Of a DNA stretch of 64,000 bases, positions 46,097-53,853 are shown in pieces (position 1 is the stretch's first letter; each line of letters begins with the position of its first letter). The DNA lies in the NCBI RefSeq assembly GCF_030731045.1, contig NZ_JAVALS010000001.1, positions 124,001 to 188,000 on the forward strand. The letters are read 5' to 3'. Source of the DNA: Arthrobacter horti. Lineage in GTDB: Bacteria; Actinomycetota; Actinomycetes; Actinomycetales; Micrococcaceae. The translations under genes and the position numbers were made by a program. The notes under the pieces were generated by a model. That model saw nothing but the letters and a program-made list of their open reading frames with translations, did not search any database and was not told the DNA's origin.

Positions 46097-46891
46097 TCAG
46101 TGGTTCAGCGAGGCGTAGTCGGCCAGGCGGTCCGTGATGACGGGGAATTCCCGGCGGACGGTGTCCACCTGAGAGGGGTCGATGGTGACGCGGAGGATCT
46201 CCTCCTGCGGTCCGGCTTCGGCCAGGAGGCGGCCGGCGGGGTCCACGACGCGGCTGGTGCCGCCGAGTTCCACGCCTTCCTGCACGCCCGCGGCGTTGCA
46301 GGCCAGGACGAACATCTGGTGTTCGACGGCGCGGGCCGACGTCAGGAGCCTCCAGTGTTCCCGGCGGGCGGCAGGCCAGGCGGCGGGAACCACGACGATC
46401 CCGGCGCCGCGAGTGCTCAGCTCGGACCAGAGGCCGGGGAAGCGGAGGTCGTAGCAGGTGATGCCTGCGACGGTCCCGAAGGGGGTTACGGCGACGGGCA
46501 GGCTGTCGCCGGGGGTCAGGAGCTCGGCTTCCAAGGACTGGTAGCCGAAGACGTGGATCTTGGAGTACCGGTGGACGATCGCGCCATCCGGGCCCAGGAG
46601 GAGCGAGGTGTTCCGGAGCGCCCCGGAATCCGTGCGCTCGACGATGCTGCCCAGGTGCACATGGGTTTCGAGTTCCCGGGCCACTGCGGAGCACATGGCC
46701 ACCGTGGGGCCGTGAAGGTCTTCCGCGAGGTCCGGGTACTCATCGAAGTGGAAGTATCCGGCGCTCCAGAGCTCGGGAAGGACGATGAGGTCCGCCCCGT
46801 CCTGGGCGCGGATCAGGCTCTCGGCGCGGTCGATGCGCTGCGCCTGGCTCTCGGTGTCCGGGCTGGACAGCTGGATCAGCGAGATCTCCAT
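46097..46891 (-). CDS. Carbon-nitrogen hydrolase (nitrilase superfamily)
   Basis: A 264-aa enzyme with the complete catalytic triad Glu40 (VLPELW), Lys111 (YSKIHVFG) and Cys146 (GITCYDLRFP). The family hydrolyses amides or nitriles; the CYDLRFP context matches the omega-amidase/putative amidohydrolase group rather than true nitrilases. Second gene of the GntR-led operon, 31 bp after the regulator. It probably deaminates an amide intermediate of the pathway. Confidence 0.9.
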   Translation of the reverse strand: MEISLIQLSSPDTESQAQRIDRAESLIRAQDGADLIVLPELWSAGYFHFDEYPDLAEDLHGPTVAMCSAVARELETHVHLGSIVERTDSGALRNTSLLLGPDGAIVHRYSKIHVFGYQSLEAELLTPGDSLPVAVTPFGTVAGITCYDLRFPGLWSELSTRGAGIVVVPAAWPAARREHWRLLTSARAVEHQMFVLACNAAGVQEGVELGGTSRVVDPAGRLLAEAGPQEEILRVTIDPSQVDTVRREFPVITDRLADYASLNH

Positions 46892-46922
46892 TGATGCTCC
46901 TGGGTGGGTCTGCGGCGGCCTG

Positions 46923-47582
46923 TCAGCTCGACGGGCCGGGACGGTGGGGTATGTGAAGGGCGGTGAGGGTCGAGTTCAGGTGGGCCAGTGACGCCGCGGA
47001 GGCTTTGTCCGGGTCGCCGGTCTGCAGCGCCTCGACGATCGTCTGGTGCTCGTCCAGGACGCGCCGGCTGCGCTCTTCGCTGCCGACCACCGCCCTGAGG
47101 CCCATGCGGAGCTGCTTGAAGCGCTGCGCCTCGTAGACGGAGGCGAAGATCGGATTGCCGGCGGCGCTCACGATGCGCTGGTGGAACAGGACGTCCGCCT
47201 CGATGAAGGCGACCGGGTCCTGGAGTGCTTCCGCCTGGCGGTTCAGGAGCTCCTGGAGCTCCTCCACGGGGACCGGTCCCTGGGACACCTTGCGGACGGC
47301 CCAGTCTCCGATCACCCGCCTGACTTCCACCATGTCGTCGATGTCCCGCCCGGTCAGGGCGGGGACGAAAGCCCCCTTGTGAGCCACCCGGCGGATGAGT
47401 CCGGATGCCTCCAGGCGAAGCAGTGCTTCCCTCACCGGAGTTCGGGAGACCCCGGCGGCCTCTGCGATGGCCGACTCACTGAGGAAGATCTCCTGGTCCC
47501 AGGGCAGGGCGGAGATCTCCCGGCGCAGCCATTCATAAGCGATTTCAGGCGCCGTCGGTGCGGGCTTGTGATAGATCGACAT
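46923..47582 (-). CDS. GntR-family regulator, FCD type
   Basis: A 219-aa regulator. The winged helix is at about 15-75 (YEWLRREISALPWDQEIFLSE, AGVSRTPVREALLRLEASGLI). The FCD helical domain carries the metal-binding residues typical of FadR-subgroup proteins (EADVLFHQRIVSAAGNP, DEHQTIVEAL). It is first in the operon with the nitrilase and HpaB-like genes, and probably regulates it and the divergent amidohydrolase through the phased operator at 47643-47674. The ATG at 47582 lies 7 nt from a -10 box (leaderless). Confidence 0.9.
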   Translation of the reverse strand: MSIYHKPAPTAPEIAYEWLRREISALPWDQEIFLSESAIAEAAGVSRTPVREALLRLEASGLIRRVAHKGAFVPALTGRDIDDMVEVRRVIGDWAVRKVSQGPVPVEELQELLNRQAEALQDPVAFIEADVLFHQRIVSAAGNPIFASVYEAQRFKQLRMGLRAVVGSEERSRRVLDEHQTIVEALQTGDPDKASAASLAHLNSTLTALHIPHRPGPSS

Positions 47583-47589
47583 GATGGCC

Positions 47590-47595
47590 AGCCTA
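47590..47595 (-). promoter_or_regulatory. -10 box of the GntR-monooxygenase operon (leaderless)
   Basis: TAGGCT on the minus strand, 7 nt before the ATG at 47582. Confidence 0.5.
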
Positions 47596-47642
47596 GTGCG
47601 TTGCGGTCTCGGGTCGGCGCCGTGGTTGTGGCGACACTCACA

Positions 47643-47674
47643 CTGTAGACGATCGGTATACAACTTGTCTACAG
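47643..47674. promoter_or_regulatory. Three-repeat operator, GntR/FCD type
   Basis: A 32-bp near-palindrome bounded by CTGTAGAC and GTCTACAG and centred on GTATAC. The three GTnnAC-like elements (GTAGAC 47645-47650, GTATAC 47656-47661, GTCTAC 47667-47672) start exactly 11 bp apart. It lies between the divergent GntR operon and the amidohydrolase gene. Confidence 0.7.
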
Positions 47675-47716
47675 GTCATCCCGAACCTCGGCGAGCAAGC
47701 CGGCCACCCCAGGGTC

Positions 47717-47746
47717 TTGAGGGAGGGGTGAGCTGCGTCATAGAGT
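47717..47746 (+). promoter_or_regulatory. Promoter of the amidohydrolase/NylB-like operon
   Basis: TTGAGG (47717-47722), 18-bp spacer, TAGAGT (47741-47746). A second -10 candidate TATAGT begins at 47747. Confidence 0.45.
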
Positions 47747-47749
47747 TAT

Positions 47750-47769
47750 AGTGAATTACTTTCACTTAA
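47750..47769. promoter_or_regulatory. Shared operator copy 2, upstream of amidohydrolase copy 2
   Basis: AGTGAA (47750-47755), 7 nt, CACTTAA (47763-47769), also readable as the palindrome AGTGAA-N5-TTCACT. It directly follows the -10 box. Identical half-sites and spacing occur at 42746-42765. Confidence 0.6.
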
Positions 47770-47807
47770 TGATCGATGGCGATCATCGTCTGCCCGGAGG
47801 TTCACGC

Positions 47808-49436
47808 ATGGCTCCCACCCTCTTCCATAACGCCAGGATCTTCACCGCGAACGGGGGTGACGGTGACGACTGGGCCGAGGCGCTTGTGGTCGAGGCGGGC
47901 GTGATCACCTACGCCGGCGGCCTTGCGGGAGCCCGGGAGGCAGCCGGCCCGGAGGCGGAGCACGAGGATCTGGGCGGTCGTCTGGTGCTGCCGGGTTTCG
48001 TGGACGCCCATACGCACCTGCTCATGACCGGCGAAGCGCTGGGGAAGGTCGAACTGACGAGTGCCCGGAGCCTGGAGGAGATCCAGCTTCGCCTGGCGCA
48101 GGCGCGCGCCGCCACCCCGGACGCCGCGCGTCTGCTCGGCCGCGGCTGGCTCTTCGATTCGGTCCCCGGCGGTGAGCCGACGGCCGCCATGATCGACGCC
48201 GTCGTCGCCGATGTTCCGGTCTATCTGGACGCCAACGATCTCCACTCCTGCTGGGTGAACTCCGCGGCATTGGCCGAACTCGGGATCACGCGGGACACCC
48301 CCGATCCGATCGGTGGGCGCATCGAACGGAACGCGGACGGTGAGCCCACCGGCATGCTTTTCGAAACGGCGGCCCAGCAGCACGTGTGGACACTGCTGGC
48401 CGAGGCGAGCAGTGACTCCGAGCGCGACGCCGCCATCGACCGGACCTTCGAGGCCTACCTCGCGGCCGGGGTCACCGGGGCCGTGGACATGGCCATGGAC
48501 GAAGTGGGCCTCGCCACGCTCGAGCGGGCGCTGGAACGTCATGGAGGCGAGCTTCCGATCCGGGTCGCGGCACACTGGTTCATCGAGAACACCGGCGACG
48601 ACGCGGCAAATCTCGCTCAGGTGCGGCGGGCCGCCGAGCACGCGGAACGGCTGAGCCATCCGTCGCTCCGCGTGGTCGGCGTCAAGTTCATCATCGACGG
48701 TGTCATCGATGCCTGCACCGCCGCCATGCGCCGTCCCTATGCTGACGGACGCGATGCCGAGGCCATCTGGCCTCTGGAGCGGCTGAAGCCAGCCTTGGCC
48801 GCGGCCGACGCCGCCGGCCTGCAGGCCGCACTGCATGCGATCGGCGACGCGGCCAGCGATATCGCGCTGGCCGCCGTCGAGCACGCCATGGAGGTCAACG
48901 GCGACCGTCCCCGCCGCCACCGGGTGGAGCACCTGGAGTACGCGGCTCCCGGGACGGCGCAGCGGCTCGCGGCGCTGGGCGTCACCGCATCGATGCAGCC
49001 GGTGCACACGGACGCCGCCGTCCGCGCGAACTGGGACGCGATGCTGGGGGATGATCGCGTGGAGCGTGGCTTCGCCTGGCCGGAGTACGAGGAGGCCGGA
49101 GCGCTGCTGGCGTTCTCCACGGATGCGCCCACCGCTCCGCATGCCGCTCTGCCGAACATGTATGTGGCCACCACCCGCAAGTCCGCTCTGGATCCGTCCT
49201 ACGAAGCCGTCCAGCCGGAGCTCGCAGTACCGCTGCTGAGGGCCATCGGACACGCCACGCGGGACGCTGCTGCCTCAGCAGGCGATGGGCTGACGCACGG
49301 CAGGCTCTCCGCAGGGTACGCGGCGGACTTCGCCGTCGTGGACATCGATCCGTTCGCACTGGGCGACGAATCGCTCCTGAGCGCGAAAGTCCTCCGCACC
49401 GTGGTGTCCGGACGCACGGCCTTCGACGTCGCATGA
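47808..49436 (+). CDS. Amidohydrolase family 3 (YtcJ-like), copy 2
   Basis: A 542-aa metal-dependent hydrolase. It shows the HxH metal motif in FVDAHTHLL, then VKFIIDGVIDACTAA, ALHAIGDAA, HRVEHLEY and AFSTDAPTAP. It differs from copies 1 and 3 in the IDACTAAM segment (they have a DNGTAW motif), so specificity probably differs. The ATG at 47808 has GGAGG at 7 nt; the start upstream at 47751 is rejected. Its stop overlaps the serine hydrolase start (ATGA). No signal peptide, so it is cytoplasmic. Confidence 0.88.
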   Translation: MAPTLFHNARIFTANGGDGDDWAEALVVEAGVITYAGGLAGAREAAGPEAEHEDLGGRLVLPGFVDAHTHLLMTGEALGKVELTSARSLEEIQLRLAQARAATPDAARLLGRGWLFDSVPGGEPTAAMIDAVVADVPVYLDANDLHSCWVNSAALAELGITRDTPDPIGGRIERNADGEPTGMLFETAAQQHVWTLLAEASSDSERDAAIDRTFEAYLAAGVTGAVDMAMDEVGLATLERALERHGGELPIRVAAHWFIENTGDDAANLAQVRRAAEHAERLSHPSLRVVGVKFIIDGVIDACTAAMRRPYADGRDAEAIWPLERLKPALAAADAAGLQAALHAIGDAASDIALAAVEHAMEVNGDRPRRHRVEHLEYAAPGTAQRLAALGVTASMQPVHTDAAVRANWDAMLGDDRVERGFAWPEYEEAGALLAFSTDAPTAPHAALPNMYVATTRKSALDPSYEAVQPELAVPLLRAIGHATRDAAASAGDGLTHGRLSAGYAADFAVVDIDPFALGDESLLSAKVLRTVVSGRTAFDVA

Positions 49437-50611
49437 GCATCGAAAACACCCCGCGGCCAGAGGGTCTGGACCTGTCGAGCTGGCAGGAACCGGAAAACCT
49501 CCGATGGTCTTTCCAGCACATGGATTCGCTGTTCCCCGTTCGCGCCATCGGCGCTCGGGGCCCGGCGGCGGAGCTGGTGACGGACCCCATGGACGTTCAC
49601 AAGCTCCCGGTCGCGATGCCCGGAGGGGTGTCCAGCACTGTGACGGACATTCTTGATGCCACGGACACCGATGCCTGGCTCCTGCTCCACGGGAACAGGA
49701 TTCTGGCGGAGGAGTACCGCGCCGGGATGAGCGCGAGCAGCCCTCATCTGCTCATGTCCGTCAGCAAGTCCCTGGTTTCTTCGGTGCTCAGCACCTTGGT
49801 CGATGACGGACGTGTTGGCCTGGGTCAGAGGATCGGGGAGTGGATTCCAGCGCTCCGGGGCTCCGGCTATGGGGACGCGACCGTGCGCCAGGTCCTGGAC
49901 ATGCGCAGCGGAGTCCGCTTCTCCGAGGACTACCTCGATCCGCAGTCCGAAGTGCGTGGACTGGATGCCGCCGTGGGCTGGGCTCCTCCGCTGCCCGGCG
50001 GCCCGGGAACCCTCCGCGAGTTCCTGGCGGGACTGGAAGCGGATCGTCCGCACGGCGGCTACTTCCAGTACCGCAGCTGCGAGACCGATGTGCTTGGCTG
50101 GCTGTGCGAGGCGGTGTCCGGCCGCCCGTTCCCGGAGCTCGCCTCCGAGGTGCTGTGGTCCCGTGTCGGATCCGCTCACGACGCCTACATCACGGCGGAT
50201 GCGGCCGGCCAGGGAATGTTCGACGGCGGCATCTGCGCCACGCTGCGGGATCTCGCCTGCTTCGGCGCCATGATCCGTGATGGCGGCCGCTCGCTGACAG
50301 GCGAGCGGGTGCTCTCCGAGGAGTGGGTGCAGGACATCTTCGAAGGCGGCGAGGACGCGGCCGAGGCGTTCGCCGCCGGACCCGAAGGCGCCTCATTCCC
50401 CGGCGGGCGTTACCGGAGTCAGTTCTGGTTCCCTTCAGAACGCCAAGATGTGGCGCTGTGCCTGGGCATTCACGGTCAGATGGTCTACATCGATCGCAGT
50501 GCCGGCCTGGTCGGCGTGAAATTCTCCAGCACCGCACTTCCCGTGGACCCCGGGAAAGGCCAGTCAACCGTGGCGCTCTTTGAAGCGATCGCGCGCGAGC
50601 TGGATGGCTGA
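49433..50611 (+). CDS. NylB-like serine hydrolase (class C beta-lactamase fold)
   Basis: A 392-aa enzyme, the same length as the Arthrobacter 6-aminohexanoate-dimer hydrolase NylB, with matching landmarks. SxxK is S109-V-S-K112 in LLMSVSKSL. FQYRS...TDVLGW contains Tyr213. FSEDYLDPQSEV includes a Tyr167 equivalent of NylB Tyr170. A GIHGQ motif lies near the end. The EstB/DD-peptidase-like family hydrolyses esters or amides. True nylon-oligomer activity cannot be claimed: the residue equivalent to NylB Asp181 appears to be Asp178, but pocket residues were not fully aligned. It is translationally coupled to amidohydrolase copy 2. Confidence 0.85.
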   Translation: MSIENTPRPEGLDLSSWQEPENLRWSFQHMDSLFPVRAIGARGPAAELVTDPMDVHKLPVAMPGGVSSTVTDILDATDTDAWLLLHGNRILAEEYRAGMSASSPHLLMSVSKSLVSSVLSTLVDDGRVGLGQRIGEWIPALRGSGYGDATVRQVLDMRSGVRFSEDYLDPQSEVRGLDAAVGWAPPLPGGPGTLREFLAGLEADRPHGGYFQYRSCETDVLGWLCEAVSGRPFPELASEVLWSRVGSAHDAYITADAAGQGMFDGGICATLRDLACFGAMIRDGGRSLTGERVLSEEWVQDIFEGGEDAAEAFAAGPEGASFPGGRYRSQFWFPSERQDVALCLGIHGQMVYIDRSAGLVGVKFSSTALPVDPGKGQSTVALFEAIARELDG

Positions 50612-52278
50612 CGGGCCGGCGCCGCCCGGAAGCTGAGCTCTCCCTCCAGCACCGTGGCGAGCACCGGATTGTCCGCCTGCTCCTCCGGGCTGAGGTCCAC
50701 CGGGTTGGCCGCGAAGACGGTGAAGTCGGCGGTCATCCCCACCTCCACCCGGCCCGCGCGCGCCTGCCGGCCCCCTGCGAAGGCGGCCGCGCGGGTCATG
50801 CCGCGGTACGCCTGGCGCACATTGAGAGCCTGCTCGGCCTGGACGGGCCGGACCGTCGGGTCCTCCACGGGTCGGCGCAGCTGGGCATCGGCGAGTCCCA
50901 CCCGCGGGTCGCCCGGGCCGATCGGCCAGTCCGAACCGAGCGCCACCACGGCGCCGGCGTCGAGCAGGTCGCGGGTCCGCCAGCCGTGGGCCGCGCGGTC
51001 CGTGCCGATGCGGCGCGACCAGTTGTCCTCGCCGCCGGCGTCGGTCAGACGTGCGCCGTGGCTGGGCTGCAGGCTCGCCACGACGCCGAGCTCCGCGAAG
51101 CGCGGCAGCAGTCCGTCCGGAATGGACTCGAGGTGTTCGATGCGGTGCGGACCGCCCGATGCCGGCCCGGCCGCTTCGATGGCGTCCAGGGCGTGCCGCA
51201 CGGCACGGTCGCCGATGGCGTGCGTGGCGGTGGGGATGCCCCGGGCGGTGAAGAACGCGATGGCGGCGCTGAACGCCCGCGGGTCGCGCCACAGGGCATC
51301 CCGGTTCTCTCCGTGGCAGTCCTCCTGCTCGAACCAGGCGGTGCCGTTGTCCGCTGTCCCGTCCAGCATGAACTTCACGCCTTCCACCACCCAGCGCCGG
51401 CCACCGCGGCCCATGAGGGACGCGGCCTCCGCCCAGGCCTCGGGCCCGGAATCCGCGGGGATCAGCGGTGAGCAGCGCAGCCGCACGGGGAGCTCTCCCT
51501 GCTCCTCGATCCAGCGGTAGACGTCCTCGCCGGGCTCGCCGAAGTCCAGGGCGTGGAGCCCGGTCAGGCCCTGCGAAGCGAACTTCTCCAGCTGTGTCTT
51601 GACGTATTCCGCGGATTCCTCCAGCGGCAGCACCGGATAGTGTTCGAACACCAGGTCCATGGCCTGGAGTTCCAGGATGTAGCCGCTCGGGTGGCCGTCC
51701 TCGGCCAGCTCCACGGAGGATTTGTCATCGAATGACTCGGCTCCCGTCAGTCCCACCACCTCCACGGCGCGCGGGCTGATGATCAGGCTGTGCGCATCGG
51801 CGGTCAGCAGGGAGACGGCCGTGTCCGGGAACCGTGCGCCGAGGAACCGCCCTTCCGGGGTGCCGGGGAAGACGTTGAGATCCAGGCCGTAGCCCGTGAT
51901 CCAGGTTTCCCCGGCCTTGAGCGGGTGCTCGGCCAGGAGATCCAGGACCTCCTCCAGCGTGGTGGCGCCGCCGAGGTCCGCGCCCTGGCCCTGCTCGATC
52001 GAGCCCCAGACGGGGTGGCTGTGCGCGTCCACCAGGCCTGGGACGAGCGTGGCCCCCGGGAACTCGTGCACCCGGGTGCCCGGGCCGGCCAGGGCGTCCG
52101 CATCCGCCCCGACCGCCAGCACGCGGCCGTCCCGGACGGCGACAGTGACCCCCAGCGGGTCCGGGGTGTGGCGATGCGAGGTCGCCGCGCCGTCGTCGGC
52201 GTTCACCGCATCGTCGAAGTTCTCCACGGCCGCGACGCGGAAGAGCGCGTCGGCGAGGTGTGCTGTCACGTCCGGCAT
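50485..52278 (-). CDS. Amidohydrolase family 3 (YtcJ-like), copy 3
   Basis: A 597-aa metal-dependent hydrolase. Motifs: GLVDAHSHPVWG, KFMLDGTADNGTAWF, TATHAIGDRA, HRIEHLES and ALGSDWPI, closest to copy 1. The family-like part ends near NPVLATVLEGELSFRA. The last 40 or so residues are encoded antisense to the NylB-like gene, a 127-bp convergent overlap that suggests loss of an earlier stop. The ATG at 52278 shares one base with the NCS1 permease stop (TGATG), so the two are coupled: uptake, then hydrolysis. Confidence 0.87.
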   Translation of the reverse strand: MPDVTAHLADALFRVAAVENFDDAVNADDGAATSHRHTPDPLGVTVAVRDGRVLAVGADADALAGPGTRVHEFPGATLVPGLVDAHSHPVWGSIEQGQGADLGGATTLEEVLDLLAEHPLKAGETWITGYGLDLNVFPGTPEGRFLGARFPDTAVSLLTADAHSLIISPRAVEVVGLTGAESFDDKSSVELAEDGHPSGYILELQAMDLVFEHYPVLPLEESAEYVKTQLEKFASQGLTGLHALDFGEPGEDVYRWIEEQGELPVRLRCSPLIPADSGPEAWAEAASLMGRGGRRWVVEGVKFMLDGTADNGTAWFEQEDCHGENRDALWRDPRAFSAAIAFFTARGIPTATHAIGDRAVRHALDAIEAAGPASGGPHRIEHLESIPDGLLPRFAELGVVASLQPSHGARLTDAGGEDNWSRRIGTDRAAHGWRTRDLLDAGAVVALGSDWPIGPGDPRVGLADAQLRRPVEDPTVRPVQAEQALNVRQAYRGMTRAAAFAGGRQARAGRVEVGMTADFTVFAANPVDLSPEEQADNPVLATVLEGELSFRAAPARQPSSSRAIASKSATVDWPFPGSTGSAVLENFTPTRPALRSM

Positions 52279-53762
52279 CAGGCGCAGACCTCCCGGAAGA
52301 GTCCGAAGCGGCTGGTACGGCCCACCAGGAAGTAGACCGCGGCTGCCACGGCCATGCCGGCCGGGATGGCGAGGCTGGCACCGCCGGCCGCCTCGGCCCA
52401 GGGGCCGGTCCAGAAGCTGGTGGACACGAAGAGTGTCGCCACCAGGCCGCCGACCACCATGGCGGCGATGCCCGCCCAGTTGACGCCGCCGTCGTACCAA
52501 TGGGCACTGCCGCGGCTCTCGTCCAGCAGCTGCTTGCCGTCGTAGTGGTTGCGGCGCATCAGGATGTCCGTGACGAAGACGGCCATGGCCGGGCCGGTGA
52601 CCACCGTGACGAGTTCAAGCATCGTCTGAACGCTGGTGAGGAAGTCGAAAACCAGGATCGAGTACAGCGTCATGGCCGTGCCGAGGATGCCGATCACCAG
52701 CACGCCCCAGACCCGGCTGATGCGCAGGCCGATGGACTGCAGGGTCAGGCCTGCGCTGTACGCGGTGAGCCCGTTGTTGCTGACTGTGTTCAGGACCACC
52801 GCCACCACGAACACCGGAACGAACCAGCCGGGCATGATGCCTTCCAGGGCCTTCTCCGGGTCGCTCATGTCCAGTGCGGTGGCGGCGAAGGCTCCCATGG
52901 CGGTGAAGACGACGCTCGGCAGGAAGCCGCCGAGGAACGTCCAGCCGGCGACGGCGGACGGCCGGGTGTCGCCGGGCAGGTACCGGGCGAGGTCGGGGCT
53001 GTTGTTGTAGGACAGGGGAGCCGAGGCGATGATCACGAAGCCGCCTGCCAGCGCGGCCCACAGCGGCGCGCCTTCCAGCTGCTGCTGCGGCTGGTAGCCC
53101 CAGTCGGTGTTGGCCAGGATGAAGGCGCTGAGCACCACGAACACCACCGTGAGCAGGACGCTGAGCGGGCCGTAGAGCCGCAGGATGGTGTTGTGCCCGT
53201 AGACGGCGACGGCGATCGTGGCTGCGGCGATGACCACGATGACCACGCCGCTGAGCACCGCGCCGCCGCCCAGGCCCATCTGCTGGGCGAGCCCCACCCC
53301 TGCCACCGACGCCGCCGACCAGTTGAGTGCGAGGTAGGCGGCCGCGATGAGCCAGCCCGTGAGCACGAGGACCACCTTGTTGCCGCGGATGCCGTAAATG
53401 GCGCGGGTGATGACGGATCCGGTGGTGCCGGCAGAGGGACCGCTGACCGCGATGACTCCCGTGAACGCCCAGAAGAGATTGCCGGCCACGATCACCCACA
53501 GGGCCTGCGCCAGGCTGAGCCCCATGAGGATCAGGGCCGAGCCCACCACCAGGCTCAGGTAGCTGACGTTGGGCGCCGCCCAGACGGCGAAGAGCCCACG
53601 GGCCTTGCCGTAACGCTCACCTTCCGGGATGTAGCCGATGCCGTGGGCTTCGAGAGTGCCGGAGGAATCAAGGGTCGTGGTCGCCGCGGCCGTCACCGTG
53701 GGGGCGTCCTCGCCCTCCTGTCCGGTGCCGATTGCGACAGGGATGCTGTCCAGTACAGCCAT
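52278..53762 (-). CDS. NCS1-family permease (cytosine/purine/hydantoin type)
   Basis: A 494-aa transporter with about 12 hydrophobic helices. NCS1 signatures are the N-terminal FAVWAAPNVSYLSLVVG, SGPSAGTTGSVITRAIYGIRGN and the central SYNNSPDLARYLPG. The substrate is likely a nucleobase, hydantoin, allantoin or related N-heterocycle. First gene of a two-gene operon with amidohydrolase copy 3, divergent from a TetR gene with the palindrome TATTGG-N8-CCAATA between. Confidence 0.9.
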   Translation of the reverse strand: MAVLDSIPVAIGTGQEGEDAPTVTAAATTTLDSSGTLEAHGIGYIPEGERYGKARGLFAVWAAPNVSYLSLVVGSALILMGLSLAQALWVIVAGNLFWAFTGVIAVSGPSAGTTGSVITRAIYGIRGNKVVLVLTGWLIAAAYLALNWSAASVAGVGLAQQMGLGGGAVLSGVVIVVIAAATIAVAVYGHNTILRLYGPLSVLLTVVFVVLSAFILANTDWGYQPQQQLEGAPLWAALAGGFVIIASAPLSYNNSPDLARYLPGDTRPSAVAGWTFLGGFLPSVVFTAMGAFAATALDMSDPEKALEGIMPGWFVPVFVVAVVLNTVSNNGLTAYSAGLTLQSIGLRISRVWGVLVIGILGTAMTLYSILVFDFLTSVQTMLELVTVVTGPAMAVFVTDILMRRNHYDGKQLLDESRGSAHWYDGGVNWAGIAAMVVGGLVATLFVSTSFWTGPWAEAAGGASLAIPAGMAVAAAVYFLVGRTSRFGLFREVCA

Positions 53763-53804
53763 GCGTTTCCTCCGGGATCGAGGCGGGGAGAGTCTTTCCA
53801 GTGC

Positions 53805-53824
53805 TATTGGTCACATGTCCAATA
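53805..53824. promoter_or_regulatory. TetR-type operator between NCS1 permease and tetR
   Basis: Inverted repeat TATTGG (53805-53810) / CCAATA (53819-53824) with an 8-bp spacer, in the short region between divergent genes. Confidence 0.6.
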
Positions 53825-53853
53825 AACGTGACTCATCTAATAGGATGGAGGCC

